64,000 nt of DNA from Rhodobacter sp. GTDB taxonomy: Bacteria > Pseudomonadota > Alphaproteobacteria > Rhodobacterales > Rhodobacteraceae. A program made the translations under genes and the position numbers. The notes under the pieces are model-generated. The model made no database searches and had not been told where the DNA came from. It was given only the letters and a program-made list of their open reading frames with translations. The first letter of the stretch is position 1. The number at the start of each line of letters is the position of its first letter. The DNA lies in NCBI GenBank assembly GCA_020637555.1, contig JACKKF010000004.1, positions 310,001 through 374,000 on the forward strand. Direction: 5' to 3'. This document shows, piece after piece, positions 27,747 through 36,322 of this stretch.

Positions 27747-27777
27747 CGCGGTCCCCAGGGGGCCGCGTCTTTGTTTT
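27747..27777 (+). terminator. Terminator of the polysaccharide deacetylase gene
   Basis: CGCGGTCCC and GGGGCCGCG (with one T-G pair) form a 9-bp stem over loop CAG, followed by TCTTTGTTTT. Confidence 0.78.
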
Positions 27778-27804
27778 GAGCCTCCGGTAAAAATGTTCGA
27801 TCAC

Positions 27805-27822
27805 TGACATACAGGCTTCACA
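27805..27822 (+). promoter_or_regulatory. Possible Pho box before ugpB
   Basis: CTGACAT, 4-nt spacer, GCTTCAC. The first repeat matches the PhoB half-site CTGTCAT at 6 of 7 positions and the second at about 4 of 7. AT-rich GAATAATATC follows at 27827-27836, fitting a -10. PhoB control of ugp is well known in other proteobacteria. ATGT-N10-ACAT (27794-27811) overlaps it. Confidence 0.35.
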
Positions 27823-27930
27823 AACGAATAATATCGCAGCAAAGTGCAGAAATTCGCGCCGGTCTGCTCATGCGGTGCGGTATTTCGCCTTTGTGCGCAA
27901 TGACAGACGATACAACCAATGGGGGTTTCC

Positions 27931-29253
27931 ATGTTCAAACACAGCCTTCTGGCCGCGACCGCGCTGGCGTTGGTGGCGCCTGCCGCCGCCTCGGCGCAGA
28001 CCGAAATTCAGTGGTGGCACGCGATGGGTGGCCGCCTGGGTGAACTGGTCGAGGAGATCGCGGCCAATTTCAATGCCAGCCAGTCCGATTATGTGATCGT
28101 TCCCAGCTTTCGCGGCACCTATGCGGAAACGATGAACGGCGCCATCGCCGCGTTCCGCGCCGGGGAACAGCCCGCCATCGTGCAGGTGTTCGAGGTCGGC
28201 ACCGGCACCATGATGGCGGCCGAGGGGGCGGTCTATCCGATCTATCAGCTGATGGCGGATCACCACGCCAATTTCGACCAGGCGGCCTATCTTCCCGCCG
28301 TGGTTGGCTATTACACCGATCCTGACGGCAACATGCTGTCGTTCCCGTTCAACTCGTCCACGCCGATTCTGTATTACAACAAGGATATCTTCGCGAACGC
28401 GGGGCTCGATCCGAATACGCCGCCGCGCACCTGGGCCGAGATGGAGAGCATGTCGCGCCAGATCATCAGCTCGGGCGCGGCGAGCTGCGGCTTCACCACC
28501 CGCTGGCCCAGCTGGGTGCAACTGGAGAACTTCCTGGCCTGGCACAACCTGCCGCTGGGCACGCTGCAAAACGGATTCGCGGGCTTTGATACCGAGCTTG
28601 TGCTGAACCAGCAGGCGCCGCTGATCCGGCACTGGGAAAACCTGGCCCGCTGGCAGTCCGAAGGCGTGTTCAGCTGGGCGGGCGGTGGTGCCGGCCCGGA
28701 TGCGGGGCCCAAGTTCTATTCGGGCGAATGCGCGATGATGATGGAAAGCTCGGCCGGCCGCGCGGGGGTGCTGTCGAACGCCACCTTCGACGTGGGCTAC
28801 GGCATGATGCCCTATTACGACGACGTCGCGGGCGCGCCGCAGAACTCGATCATCGGGGGGGCGACGCTGTGGGTGCTGAGCGGGCATTCGGACGCGGAAT
28901 ACGAAGGCGTCGCGCGCTTCTTCGAATTCCTGTCGCAGCCCGAACAGCAGGCCTGGTGGCATCAGAACACGGGCTATCTGCCGATCACGCAGGCCGCCTA
29001 TGAGCTGACCCGCGAGCAGGGGTATTACGCGGCCAACCCGGGCGCCGACATCTCGATCCAGCAGATGAACCTGAACCCGCCGACCGAGAATTCGCGCGGC
29101 CTGCGGTTTGGCAACTTCGTGCAGATCCGCGATGTCATCTCGGAGGAGATGGAGGCGATGATCACCGGCGCCGAAACCGCGCAACAGGCGGCGGACAACG
29201 TCGTGTCGCGCGGGGATGCGCTGCTGCGCGACTTCCAGGCCGCGATGCAGTGA
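27931..29253 (+). CDS. ugpB: sn-glycerol-3-phosphate ABC transporter substrate-binding protein UgpB
   Basis: 440 residues with a Sec signal peptide ending ASA. Mature TEIQWWHAMGGRLGELVEEIAANFN is typical of UgpB. NSSTPILYYNKDIF and the SWVQLENFLAWHN stretch belong to the glycerophosphate pocket family. It binds glycerol-3-phosphate or glycerophosphodiesters in the periplasm. Start 27931 was taken (GGGGG upstream); an in-frame ATG at 27919 is possible. A perfect 10-bp hairpin follows before ugpA. Confidence 0.93.
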   Translation: MFKHSLLAATALALVAPAAASAQTEIQWWHAMGGRLGELVEEIAANFNASQSDYVIVPSFRGTYAETMNGAIAAFRAGEQPAIVQVFEVGTGTMMAAEGAVYPIYQLMADHHANFDQAAYLPAVVGYYTDPDGNMLSFPFNSSTPILYYNKDIFANAGLDPNTPPRTWAEMESMSRQIISSGAASCGFTTRWPSWVQLENFLAWHNLPLGTLQNGFAGFDTELVLNQQAPLIRHWENLARWQSEGVFSWAGGGAGPDAGPKFYSGECAMMMESSAGRAGVLSNATFDVGYGMMPYYDDVAGAPQNSIIGGATLWVLSGHSDAEYEGVARFFEFLSQPEQQAWWHQNTGYLPITQAAYELTREQGYYAANPGADISIQQMNLNPPTENSRGLRFGNFVQIRDVISEEMEAMITGAETAQQAADNVVSRGDALLRDFQAAMQ

Positions 29254-29274
29254 GCTGAGACGACCGAGACCGCG

Positions 29275-29300
29275 CAGGATGGGCATCCTCGCCCATCCTG
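29275..29300 (+). other. Intercistronic hairpin between ugpB and ugpA
   Basis: CAGGATGGGC, loop ATCCTC, GCCCATCCTG: a perfect 10-bp stem 21 bp after ugpB, with no T-run. Such stems between a binding-protein gene and its permease gene protect the upstream mRNA, as in malE-malF; a comparable stem lies between tctC and tctB. Confidence 0.7.
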
Positions 29301-29321
29301 CCACCCTGTCCGAGGCCCGGG

Positions 29322-30206
29322 ATGCAGACCAAGCGCATGACCTTCACCAGCCGGTGGCTGCCCTATGTGCTGCTGGCGCCCCAGGTGATCATCACCCTGA
29401 TCTTCTTTGTCTGGCCGGCCAGTCAGGCGCTCTGGCAATCCATGCTGCGCCAGGACCCGTTCGGCCTGCGCACCACGTTCGTGTGGTTTCGCAATTTCGA
29501 ACGGCTCTTTGCCGATCCGAATTATCTGGCCTCGATGAAGACGACCGCCATCTTCGCCGTCGGCACCACGCTGCTCAGCCTGTCGCTGTCGCTTCTGTTC
29601 GCGGTGATGGTGAACCGGATGATCCGGTCGCGTGACCTCTACACGACCTTTCTGGTCTGGCCCTATGCCGTCGCGCCCGCCGTTGCCGGGGTGCTCTGGT
29701 GGTTCATCTTCAACCCGTCCGTGGGGATCCTGCCCTATATGCTGGAGATGCTGGGCTATGACTGGAACCACCGCCTGCACGCCGGCGATGCCATGGCGCT
29801 GGTGATCCTGGCCGCGGCCTGGAAACAGATCAGCTACAATTTCCTGTTCTTCCTGGCCGGTCTGCAATCCATCCCGCAATCCCTGATCGAGGCCGCGGCC
29901 ATCGACGGCGCGGGGCGGACGAAACGGTTCTGGACCATCATCTTTCCGCTGCTGTCACCCACGACCTTTTTCCTGATGGTGGTGAACATCGTCTACGCCA
30001 TGTTCGACACCTTTGGCGTGATCCACGCGACGACCGCGGGCGGGCCCGCCCAGGCGACCAACATCCTGGTCTACAAGGTCTATCGCGATGGGTTCATCGG
30101 CAACAACCTGGGATCGTCGGCCGCGCAGTCGGTGATCCTGATGGGGATCGTCATCGTGTTGACCGTCGTCCAGTTCCGCTGGATCGAGCGGCGCGTGAAT
30201 TACTGA
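29322..30206 (+). CDS. ugpA: sn-glycerol-3-phosphate ABC transporter permease UgpA
   Basis: 294 residues, six membrane segments. The EAA loop, EAAAIDGAGRTKRFWTIIFPLLSP, contacts UgpC. It forms the membrane channel with UgpE. Start ATG at 29322; a second M at residue 6 is possible. Lies 68 bp after ugpB with a hairpin between, so it is probably made at a lower level than UgpB. Confidence 0.94.
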   Translation: MQTKRMTFTSRWLPYVLLAPQVIITLIFFVWPASQALWQSMLRQDPFGLRTTFVWFRNFERLFADPNYLASMKTTAIFAVGTTLLSLSLSLLFAVMVNRMIRSRDLYTTFLVWPYAVAPAVAGVLWWFIFNPSVGILPYMLEMLGYDWNHRLHAGDAMALVILAAAWKQISYNFLFFLAGLQSIPQSLIEAAAIDGAGRTKRFWTIIFPLLSPTTFFLMVVNIVYAMFDTFGVIHATTAGGPAQATNILVYKVYRDGFIGNNLGSSAAQSVILMGIVIVLTVVQFRWIERRVNY

Positions 30207-30216
30207 GGGGGCGGCC

Positions 30217-31065
30217 ATGGTAGAAAACGACCGCTGGGGCATGCTTCTGGCCCATCTCGTGCTGATCCTCGGGGTCGCGGTGGTGGTGTTTCCGGTCTAT
30301 GTGGCGATCATCGCATCAACCCACGCGCCGGGGACCTTTCTGCAAGGGGTGATGCCGCTGCTGCCCGGCTCGCACGGGTGGGAGAACTACCGCACCATCA
30401 TCTTCGAAGGTAGGTCGAACGCGGGCGCGCCGCCGATCGGGTCGATGCTGTGGAACAGTTTCGTCATGGCGATGATGATTGCCGTGGGCAAGATCGCGAT
30501 CTCGCTGCTGTCCGCCTTTGCCATCGTCTATTTCCGCTTTCCGGGGCGCATCTTCTTTTTCTGGATCATCTTCGTCACCCTGATGCTGCCGGTCGAGGTG
30601 CGGATCGTGCCGACCTATCAGGTGGTCGCGAATCTGCACATGCTGAACACCTATGCCGGCCTGTCGATCCCGCTGATCGCATCGGCCACGGCGACCTTCC
30701 TGTTCCGGCAGTTCTTCATGACGGTCCCCGAAGAGATGCTGGAAGCCGCGCGTGTCGACGGGGCGGGGCCCTGGAAGTTCTTCAAGGACATCCTGGTGCC
30801 CCTGAGCGTCACGAACATCGCCGCGATGTTCGTCATCATGTTCATCTATGGCTGGAACCAATACCTCTGGCCGCTGCTGATCACCACGGATGACAGCTAT
30901 TACACCATCGTCATGGGCATTCAGCGGATGGTCACGGGGGCTGACAGCGAACCCCTGTGGCATCTGGTGATGGCAACCGTGGTGCTGGCCGCGCTGCCGC
31001 CGATTCTGGTGATCCTGTTCATGCAACGGCTCTTTGTGAAGGGCCTGACCGAGACGGAGAAATAA
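30217..31065 (+). CDS. ugpE: sn-glycerol-3-phosphate ABC transporter permease UgpE
   Basis: 282 residues, six membrane segments, with the EAA loop EEMLEAARVDGAGPWKFFKDILVPLS. The second half of the heterodimeric permease. It begins 10 bp after ugpA. YGWNQYLWPLLIT near the C-terminal membrane segments is typical of UgpE. Confidence 0.94.
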   Translation: MVENDRWGMLLAHLVLILGVAVVVFPVYVAIIASTHAPGTFLQGVMPLLPGSHGWENYRTIIFEGRSNAGAPPIGSMLWNSFVMAMMIAVGKIAISLLSAFAIVYFRFPGRIFFFWIIFVTLMLPVEVRIVPTYQVVANLHMLNTYAGLSIPLIASATATFLFRQFFMTVPEEMLEAARVDGAGPWKFFKDILVPLSVTNIAAMFVIMFIYGWNQYLWPLLITTDDSYYTIVMGIQRMVTGADSEPLWHLVMATVVLAALPPILVILFMQRLFVKGLTETEK

Positions 31066-31066
31066 C

Positions 31067-32107
31067 ATGGCCCGCATCGTGATGGAGGCCCTGTCCAAGG
31101 TGTATCCCGGCGGCGTTCAGGCGGTGTCGGATGTGAGCCTCGATATCGCGGACGGCGAGATGATCGTGCTGGTCGGTCCGTCGGGGTGCGGCAAGTCCAC
31201 GCTTCTGCGGATGGTGGCGGGGCTGGAGCGCATCAGTTCGGGCACGCTGAGCATCGGCGACCGGGTGGTGAACGATTTGGAACCCGCGCAGCGCGATATC
31301 GCCATGGTGTTCCAGAACTATGCGCTCTACCCCCATATGACGGTTTACAACAACCTGGCCTACGGGTTGCGCAACCAGGGCATTGCCAGGCCCGAGATCG
31401 ACCGCCGGGTGCAGGAGGCGGCGGGCATGTTGCAGATCGCCGACTATCTGGACCGCAAGCCGCGCGCCCTGTCGGGCGGTCAGCGGCAGCGCGTGGCGAT
31501 GGGGCGGGCGCTGGTGCGCGAACCGGCCGCGTTCCTGTTCGACGAGCCCCTGTCCAATCTGGACGCGAAGCTCAGGGTGCAGATGCGGGTCGAGATCCGG
31601 CAGTTGCAGAAACGGCTTGGCACGACCTCGCTGTATGTGACGCACGACCAGTTGGAGGCCCTGACCATGGCTGACCGGCTGGTGGTGCTGAACGGTGGGC
31701 GGATCGAGCAGGTCGGCACACCGATGGAGCTGTATCACCGGCCCGAGACGGTGTTTGTCGCCGGCTTCATCGGCTCTCCGGCGATGAACATGATCGACAT
31801 GGCCTATCTGCGCGACCGGGGCGCGGCGCCGGGCACGCTGCCCACCGGCACCGACCTGCTGGGCGTGCGGCCGGACGATCTGCGGCTGGGTGACGGCGAC
31901 GGGCTGGTGCTGTCGGGCACGGTCGCGCTGCTGGAACCTGCCGGTGCGGAAAGCCATGTCTATGTCGCGCTGGACGGCAGCGGTCAGGTGGTGACGGTGC
32001 GCGTGCCGGGATTGCCCGACGTGACCGAGGGGGGCGTGCTGACGCTGTCCGCCCCGCTGTCGGCGTTGCATCCTTTCAACAGCGCGAGCGGCCGGCGGGT
32101 CCAATAG
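31067..32107 (+). CDS. ugpC: sn-glycerol-3-phosphate ABC transporter ATP-binding protein UgpC
   Basis: 346 residues. Walker A GPSGCGKST (37-45), Q-loop VFQNYALYPHMTV, signature LSGGQ (135-139), Walker B FLFDEP (156-161), and a C-terminal TOBE/regulatory region with GVRPDDLRLGDGDG. It drives UgpBAE uptake. It starts one base after the ugpE stop. No ugpQ phosphodiesterase gene follows; instead composite repeat copy B begins right after the stop. Confidence 0.94.
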   Translation: MARIVMEALSKVYPGGVQAVSDVSLDIADGEMIVLVGPSGCGKSTLLRMVAGLERISSGTLSIGDRVVNDLEPAQRDIAMVFQNYALYPHMTVYNNLAYGLRNQGIARPEIDRRVQEAAGMLQIADYLDRKPRALSGGQRQRVAMGRALVREPAAFLFDEPLSNLDAKLRVQMRVEIRQLQKRLGTTSLYVTHDQLEALTMADRLVVLNGGRIEQVGTPMELYHRPETVFVAGFIGSPAMNMIDMAYLRDRGAAPGTLPTGTDLLGVRPDDLRLGDGDGLVLSGTVALLEPAGAESHVYVALDGSGQVVTVRVPGLPDVTEGGVLTLSAPLSALHPFNSASGRRVQ

Positions 32108-32109
32108 GG

Positions 32110-32220
32110 GCGGGGGTTTCGCCCTCGGCCGACGGCATTCCATGCCGTAGCCCTCGGGCGACCCGGTGGGGGGCGCTGCCCCCCACACCCCCCGGGATAT
32201 TTACGGCACAAAGAGGGGGG
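32110..32220 (+). repeat. Composite 3'-end repeat, copy B
   Basis: Starts 2-3 bp after ugpC. It has GCCCTCGGCCGAC and GCCCTCGGGCGAC as direct repeats flanking a 7-bp stem (ACGGCAT, TCC, ATGCCGT at 32132-32148). It continues with a G-run/C-run hairpin and the core GGGATATTTACGGCACAAAGA, then a G-run. The first half is matched by copy D on the other strand, where the stem sequence differs but still pairs. It fills the space between convergent ugpC and GntR genes. Confidence 0.85.
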
Positions 32221-32877
32221 TCATTGTGTCAGGTGGCGAAGGCCCTGCGTCACGTCGGTGCGCAGCGCCAGGCGCAGGCCGGGATCGTCGCCGGCCCTGA
32301 GTGCCGCGAGGATCATCCGGTGGTGTGGCGGCGGCGTGTTGCGGCGCAGGCGGTCATAGAGCGCGCGCATCGTCGGCCCCAGTTGCAGCCAGAGGGTTTC
32401 GACCATCGCCAGCATCGCCGGGCTTTGGGCCCGCAGATAGAGCGTGCGGTGGAATTCCAGGTTGGTGCGGACATAGCGCACCGCATCGGCCTGTTGCACG
32501 GCATCGGTGTTGGCGGCGTTGATCGCCTCCATCCGGTCGATCAGGGCAGAGTGGGCGCGCGGCAGGGCGCGGCTGCCGAGTTCGGGTTCGAGCAGGGCGC
32601 GGATCGAGGCCAGTTCCTCGATCCGGTCGTTGCTGAGTTCGGGTGTGGTGACGCGCCCCGAGGCCGACATGGTGAGCGCCCCCTCGGCCACGAGCCGTTG
32701 CACGGCCTCGCGCGCGGGGGTCATGCTGACGCCGAATTCCCGCGCGATGCCGCGCAGCGTCAGGGCAAGGCCCGGCGCCAGTTCGCCGTGCATGACCTGC
32801 GTGCGCAGCGACCGGTAGACGCGATCATGCGCCGACAGGGTCGAGGCATCGGCAAGCGGGCGAAGCGGGCGTTGCAT
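32221..32877 (-). CDS. GntR family transcriptional regulator, FCD subfamily (second)
   Basis: 218 residues. Winged helix with HDRVYRSLRTQVMHGELAPG and MTPAREAVQRLVAEGAL, then a helical FCD domain (NLEFHRTLYLRAQSP). It is convergent to ugpC. Whether it controls ugp is unknown; no site matching the first GntR gene's palindrome was seen. A GTGATCAC palindrome lies 10 bp before its start (32887-32894) and may be its own operator. The ATG at 32877 lacks a clear ribosome-binding site. Confidence 0.87.
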   Translation of the reverse strand: MQRPLRPLADASTLSAHDRVYRSLRTQVMHGELAPGLALTLRGIAREFGVSMTPAREAVQRLVAEGALTMSASGRVTTPELSNDRIEELASIRALLEPELGSRALPRAHSALIDRMEAINAANTDAVQQADAVRYVRTNLEFHRTLYLRAQSPAMLAMVETLWLQLGPTMRALYDRLRRNTPPPHHRMILAALRAGDDPGLRLALRTDVTQGLRHLTQ

Positions 32878-32909
32878 GGGGCTAGCGTGATCACAGCGCA
32901 ATGCGGGCG

Positions 32910-33611
32910 TCAAGCGCCCTCGAAGCGGAAGCGGTGCAGGGCATTGCCGTGCGTCTTCAGCCAGCGGCGGGCCTCGGCATGGGCGGGAAACAGATGCGCG
33001 ACCTCGGCCCAGAAGGCGGGCGAGTGATTCATCTGAACCCGGTGCGCGACCTCATGCGCCGCGACGTAATCCAGAATGCGGGGCGGCGCCATCGCCAGCC
33101 GCCAGCTGAACATGAGATCCCCCGACGCCGTGCACGAACCCCAGCGCGATCGCGTGTCGCGCAGCGTCAGCTTGCCCACCGGCCGGCCCAAGGTGGCGGC
33201 GTGGGCGGCAACCCGCGCGGCCAGCCGGTCCCGCGCCAGCAACCGCAGAAACGCCTGCGCGCTGGCGATGGGGCGGGCCTGGGGCACCAGCAGGGCGCCG
33301 CCATCGACCCGGGGTGCGCGGACTGCGGCGGGGGTCAGCACGCGGGGCTCGCCTTCGATCGGCAGCGGGGTCCCGGGGGTCACGGCGACCGGTCCCGCCA
33401 GCCCCGCGACCGCCTGATCCAGCCAGGCGCGGCGGTCGTCCAGAAACGCCAGTGCCGTGCGCAGGCTGGCGCGTGCGGGCAGCGTCAGCGTGACCGAACC
33501 ATCCAGCCGCGACACCCTGAGCGCCAGCCGACGGGCGCGGTCGGACCGGCGCAGGGTCACCGTGAGCGGCGGGTCGCCGGGCAGGTCGATGGTCTGGGGC
33601 GTCTGCGCCAT
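32910..33611 (-). CDS. YgjP-like zinc metallopeptidase (M48/DUF45 family)
   Basis: 233 residues. The DUF45 domain includes RSRWGSC (154-160) and HEVAH (186-190) with the third zinc ligand His196 (MNHSPAF), then the Trp-rich AFWAEVAHLFP. This is the YgjP/WLM type. Role in bacteria is unclear; some members are in restriction-type operons, but no such genes are here. The ATG at 33611 was chosen because upstream frame is not family-like. It ends 33 bp before the GntR gene on the same strand. Confidence 0.9.
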   Translation of the reverse strand: MAQTPQTIDLPGDPPLTVTLRRSDRARRLALRVSRLDGSVTLTLPARASLRTALAFLDDRRAWLDQAVAGLAGPVAVTPGTPLPIEGEPRVLTPAAVRAPRVDGGALLVPQARPIASAQAFLRLLARDRLAARVAAHAATLGRPVGKLTLRDTRSRWGSCTASGDLMFSWRLAMAPPRILDYVAAHEVAHRVQMNHSPAFWAEVAHLFPAHAEARRWLKTHGNALHRFRFEGA

Positions 33612-33738
33612 GGGCGGGGCCTTTCCGGGCTGGTTGGCGACCGGGGGCCGCCAGTCGCACATGACATCGGCGGAAAGCCTTTGACAACCCATTCCAACTG
33701 TGGCAACCGGCGGCGATCCAAGCATTGGGGGACAGTCT

Positions 33739-34065
33739 ATGCCCAAGGAAGAATGGGGTGTGAAGCGTCTTTGCCCGACAACCGGCAAGCGTTTCTACGA
33801 CCTGAACAAGACGCCGATCATCAGCCCCTATACCGGCGAGGTTGTCCAGATCGACCTGCCCGGCCGCAAGGGCAGCGTGGCGCCGCAAACCGAATCGCCC
33901 AAGGCGAAGGCCGGTCAGACCGAAGACATGGATTCGGATGACGTGCTGCTGGACGATGACGACGTGGCGGTCGATGACGACGAACTGCTCGAGGACGAGG
34001 ACGACGACGATACCGTCTCGTTCGACGAACTCGGCGACGTCGCGGGCGACGAAGAAGAAAACTGA
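33739..34065 (+). CDS. FYDLN-acid domain protein (TIGR02300 type)
   Basis: 108 residues. The N-terminal half contains GVKRLCPTTGKRFYDLNKTPIISPYTGE, which defines the family. The C-terminal part (63-108) is extremely acidic: 26 of 46 residues are Asp or Glu. The family is widespread in alphaproteobacteria with no assigned function; the acidic tail hints at protein or metal binding. The ATG at 33739 has GGGGGA upstream. A terminator follows. Confidence 0.9.
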   Translation: MPKEEWGVKRLCPTTGKRFYDLNKTPIISPYTGEVVQIDLPGRKGSVAPQTESPKAKAGQTEDMDSDDVLLDDDDVAVDDDELLEDEDDDDTVSFDELGDVAGDEEEN

Positions 34066-34088
34066 GCCGGGCGGCAACGCCGGTTCGG

Positions 34089-34120
34089 ACGCGCGGGTGG
34101 CCAGGCTGCCCGCGCGTTTT
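34089..34120 (+). terminator. Terminator of the FYDLN-acid gene
   Basis: ACGCGCGGG and CCCGCGCGT form a 9-bp stem over an 11-nt loop, followed by TTTT (the last stem T included). Confidence 0.75.
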
Positions 34121-34193
34121 GCTTTGTCCGCAAGGGCGATCGCCACCGCCGGATCATGGATGGAAAAGACTGCGCGGCGGCGCAATTTTTCGC

Positions 34194-34222
34194 TTGATCT
34201 CACCTGCCCGAGGCCCTAAACC
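34194..34222 (+). promoter_or_regulatory. Possible tRNA-Ala promoter
   Basis: TTGATC (34194-34199) and TAAACC (34217-34222) are 17 bp apart, 44 bp before the mature tRNA. The -35 fits well; the -10 is weak. Confidence 0.4.
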
Positions 34223-34266
34223 GCCCCTCGCAGACGGTCGCAGATCGCGGCTGGACGCACCTCGGT

Positions 34267-34342
<76 letters not shown>

Positions 34343-34453
34343 AATTTACCTGAACCTCTGAACTGACAGCGACAGCGCGATGGCGCGACCGCCCTGTGGG
34401 CGTGTCGCGGGATGCGCGGGACGGGTTTGGCGCCCATCCCGCGGCGAGACGGT

Positions 34454-35122
34454 TCACCCGATCGTGCGGGCCAGGAAATCCAGCGTGCGGGACCACGCCA
34501 GCGCGGCAGCCTCGGGGGCATAGCTGGCGCGCTGGTCGCAATTGAACCCATGGCCGGCATTTTCGTAGACGTAGAACTCGGCCTCGGGGCAGGCGGCGCG
34601 CACGGCCTCGTAGTTTTCTGGCGGGATGCCGGTGTCGTCGGCGCCATAGTGGAACTGCATCGGGCAGGTCGCGGGTTGGCTGACCAGTTTGTTGACCATG
34701 CCGCCATAGAAACTGCTGGCGCCCGAGAAACCGTCCAGCCGGGCGGCGGCCCCATAGGCAACCGACCCGCCCAGACAGAAGCCGACGATGCCGACCTTGC
34801 CGGCCTCGGACACGCGGGCGCGCGCGGCATCGACGTCGCGCAGGCAGCCCTCCATGTCGAACCGCGGGATGAACCCGCGCGCGACGGCGATCTCTTCCGG
34901 CGAATAGCCGCATTCGAAGTCGCGTTCGATCCGGTCGAAGATGGCCGGGGCCAGCGCCAGGTAACCCTCGGATGCCAGCCGGTCGCAGATGGACCGGATA
35001 TGGCTGTTCACGCCAAAGATTTCCTGCACGACGACGATGCCGCCGCGCGGTGTTCCCTGCGGCGTTGCCAGCCAGCCGCCCAGCTCATGCCCATCGGATG
35101 CGGTCAGTCGAAGTGTGGTCAT
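34454..35122 (-). CDS. Dienelactone hydrolase family protein
   Basis: 222 residues, alpha/beta hydrolase. The nucleophile is Cys116 (GFCLGG), with Glu34 (QEIFG) near the oxyanion site, an Asp at 162-163 (YGADDTGIP) and His191 (AGHGFNC). Catalytic Cys rather than Ser is the dienelactone hydrolase hallmark. Hydrolyses a dienelactone or another small ester; no aromatic-degradation genes are nearby. Start at 35122 chosen by domain fit. Confidence 0.9.
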   Translation of the reverse strand: MTTLRLTASDGHELGGWLATPQGTPRGGIVVVQEIFGVNSHIRSICDRLASEGYLALAPAIFDRIERDFECGYSPEEIAVARGFIPRFDMEGCLRDVDAARARVSEAGKVGIVGFCLGGSVAYGAAARLDGFSGASSFYGGMVNKLVSQPATCPMQFHYGADDTGIPPENYEAVRAACPEAEFYVYENAGHGFNCDQRASYAPEAAALAWSRTLDFLARTIG

Positions 35123-35254
35123 GCGGTGTTTCCCTGTTCCTGAGGCGCGCGTCGCCGAATCGACCGGGCGAGGCGGCACCTGTGATCCTAGGCGCCCGAA
35201 CCGGGCAGCGAAAGTCCGCAGAGCTGGGGTACCGGGGGGGCTGGTCCCTGGCAG

Positions 35255-36322
35255 TCAGCGCCCGAAGGTCGCGCGCCAGCGGGCGATGAACCGGGTCTCA
35301 TAAGCGGTGTCCATCGCGACCAGCAGTGTGGGAGACAGCGGGATCAGACGGATCGGCACCGAGTTGTCGGCATCGCCCGGCTCGATCTGGTCGGGGCTGG
35401 TGCCCATGACCAGGTTCATTTGCGCCATCGCACTCTGCCCGGGGCCCGACAGCAGGAAATCCAGCAGCGCACCAGCCTGGGGGCGGGGCGATTCGGGACC
35501 GGGCAGCATCGCCGCCCGGGACAGGACCAGGGTGTAGTCGCTGGGCAGCACCAGGCCCAGGTCCGGGTTCTCGCGCGCGGCCAGCGCGGCGTAAGACCCA
35601 AGCACGTTATAGGCGATGCGATAGGTGCCCGCGCCGACGCCGGCGATGATCTCGGCCGAACAGCAGGTTGCCACGGCGCCGGTGCGCGCGAAGGTTTCCA
35701 TCAAAGCGCCAAAGGTGCTGGCTTCCTGGCTGTCCATGAAGGCAAAGAGATAGCCCAGGCCCGATTCCTCGATGTCATAGGTGGCGACCGCCCCGGCATA
35801 GGCCGACCCCTCGGGGCGCAGCAGGTCGAGCAAGGCGAACCGCGAGCGCGGCACCTCGTCCGGGGGCACCAGCCGGCGGTTATAGACGATGACGGCCGGT
35901 TCGCGGGAAATGCCCCAGATCTCGTCGCGCCAGCGCAGATCGGGCGGCAGCGACGCCGTCGCATCCGAGGTCCAGGCCGCCGCGCATCGGTCGTTCACCA
36001 GCCGGATCATCTGCTGCACGCCCGACGAGATCACCAGATCGGCGCCGGCCCGCCCCGCATCGCAATCCGCCTGCGAGACGGCGTAGAGCGCGTTAGAGCC
36101 CCACTGCTCATAAATCAGTCCCAGGTCGGGATGCGCGCGCAGGAAGGCGGTGATGGCGGGGCTCAGCACCGCGACATCGGTGGTGGTGCGCAGGATCAGC
36201 GGGGCGGTGTCGCGGTCGGATCCGAAACGCGCGACGGCTTCCTGCGCATGGGCGGCGGCGGCGGTCAGCAGCAACGCCGAGACCAGACCACCGAGACCGG
36301 CAAGACGGGACAGGCCGGTCAT
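35255..36322 (-). CDS. Periplasmic solute-binding protein coupled to TctE
   Basis: 355 residues with a signal peptide ending AHA. It resembles extracellular solute-binding proteins of ABC type (RTTTDVAVLSPAITAFLRAHPDLGLIYEQWGSNALY, then a SGVQQMIRLVNDRCAAAW stretch). The ATG overlaps the tctE stop as ATGA, so it is made together with the sensor kinase. No permease or ATPase gene is adjacent. It probably presents a ligand to TctE rather than feeding a transporter; that is inference. Confidence 0.82.
   Translation of the reverse strand: MTGLSRLAGLGGLVSALLLTAAAAHAQEAVARFGSDRDTAPLILRTTTDVAVLSPAITAFLRAHPDLGLIYEQWGSNALYAVSQADCDAGRAGADLVISSGVQQMIRLVNDRCAAAWTSDATASLPPDLRWRDEIWGISREPAVIVYNRRLVPPDEVPRSRFALLDLLRPEGSAYAGAVATYDIEESGLGYLFAFMDSQEASTFGALMETFARTGAVATCCSAEIIAGVGAGTYRIAYNVLGSYAALAARENPDLGLVLPSDYTLVLSRAAMLPGPESPRPQAGALLDFLLSGPGQSAMAQMNLVMGTSPDQIEPGDADNSVPIRLIPLSPTLLVAMDTAYETRFIARWRATFGR

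Noticed and set aside
35255..36322. Member of a complete ABC importer operon.
   Set aside because: No permease or ATPase gene lies beside it; neighbours are tctE and a hydrolase gene.
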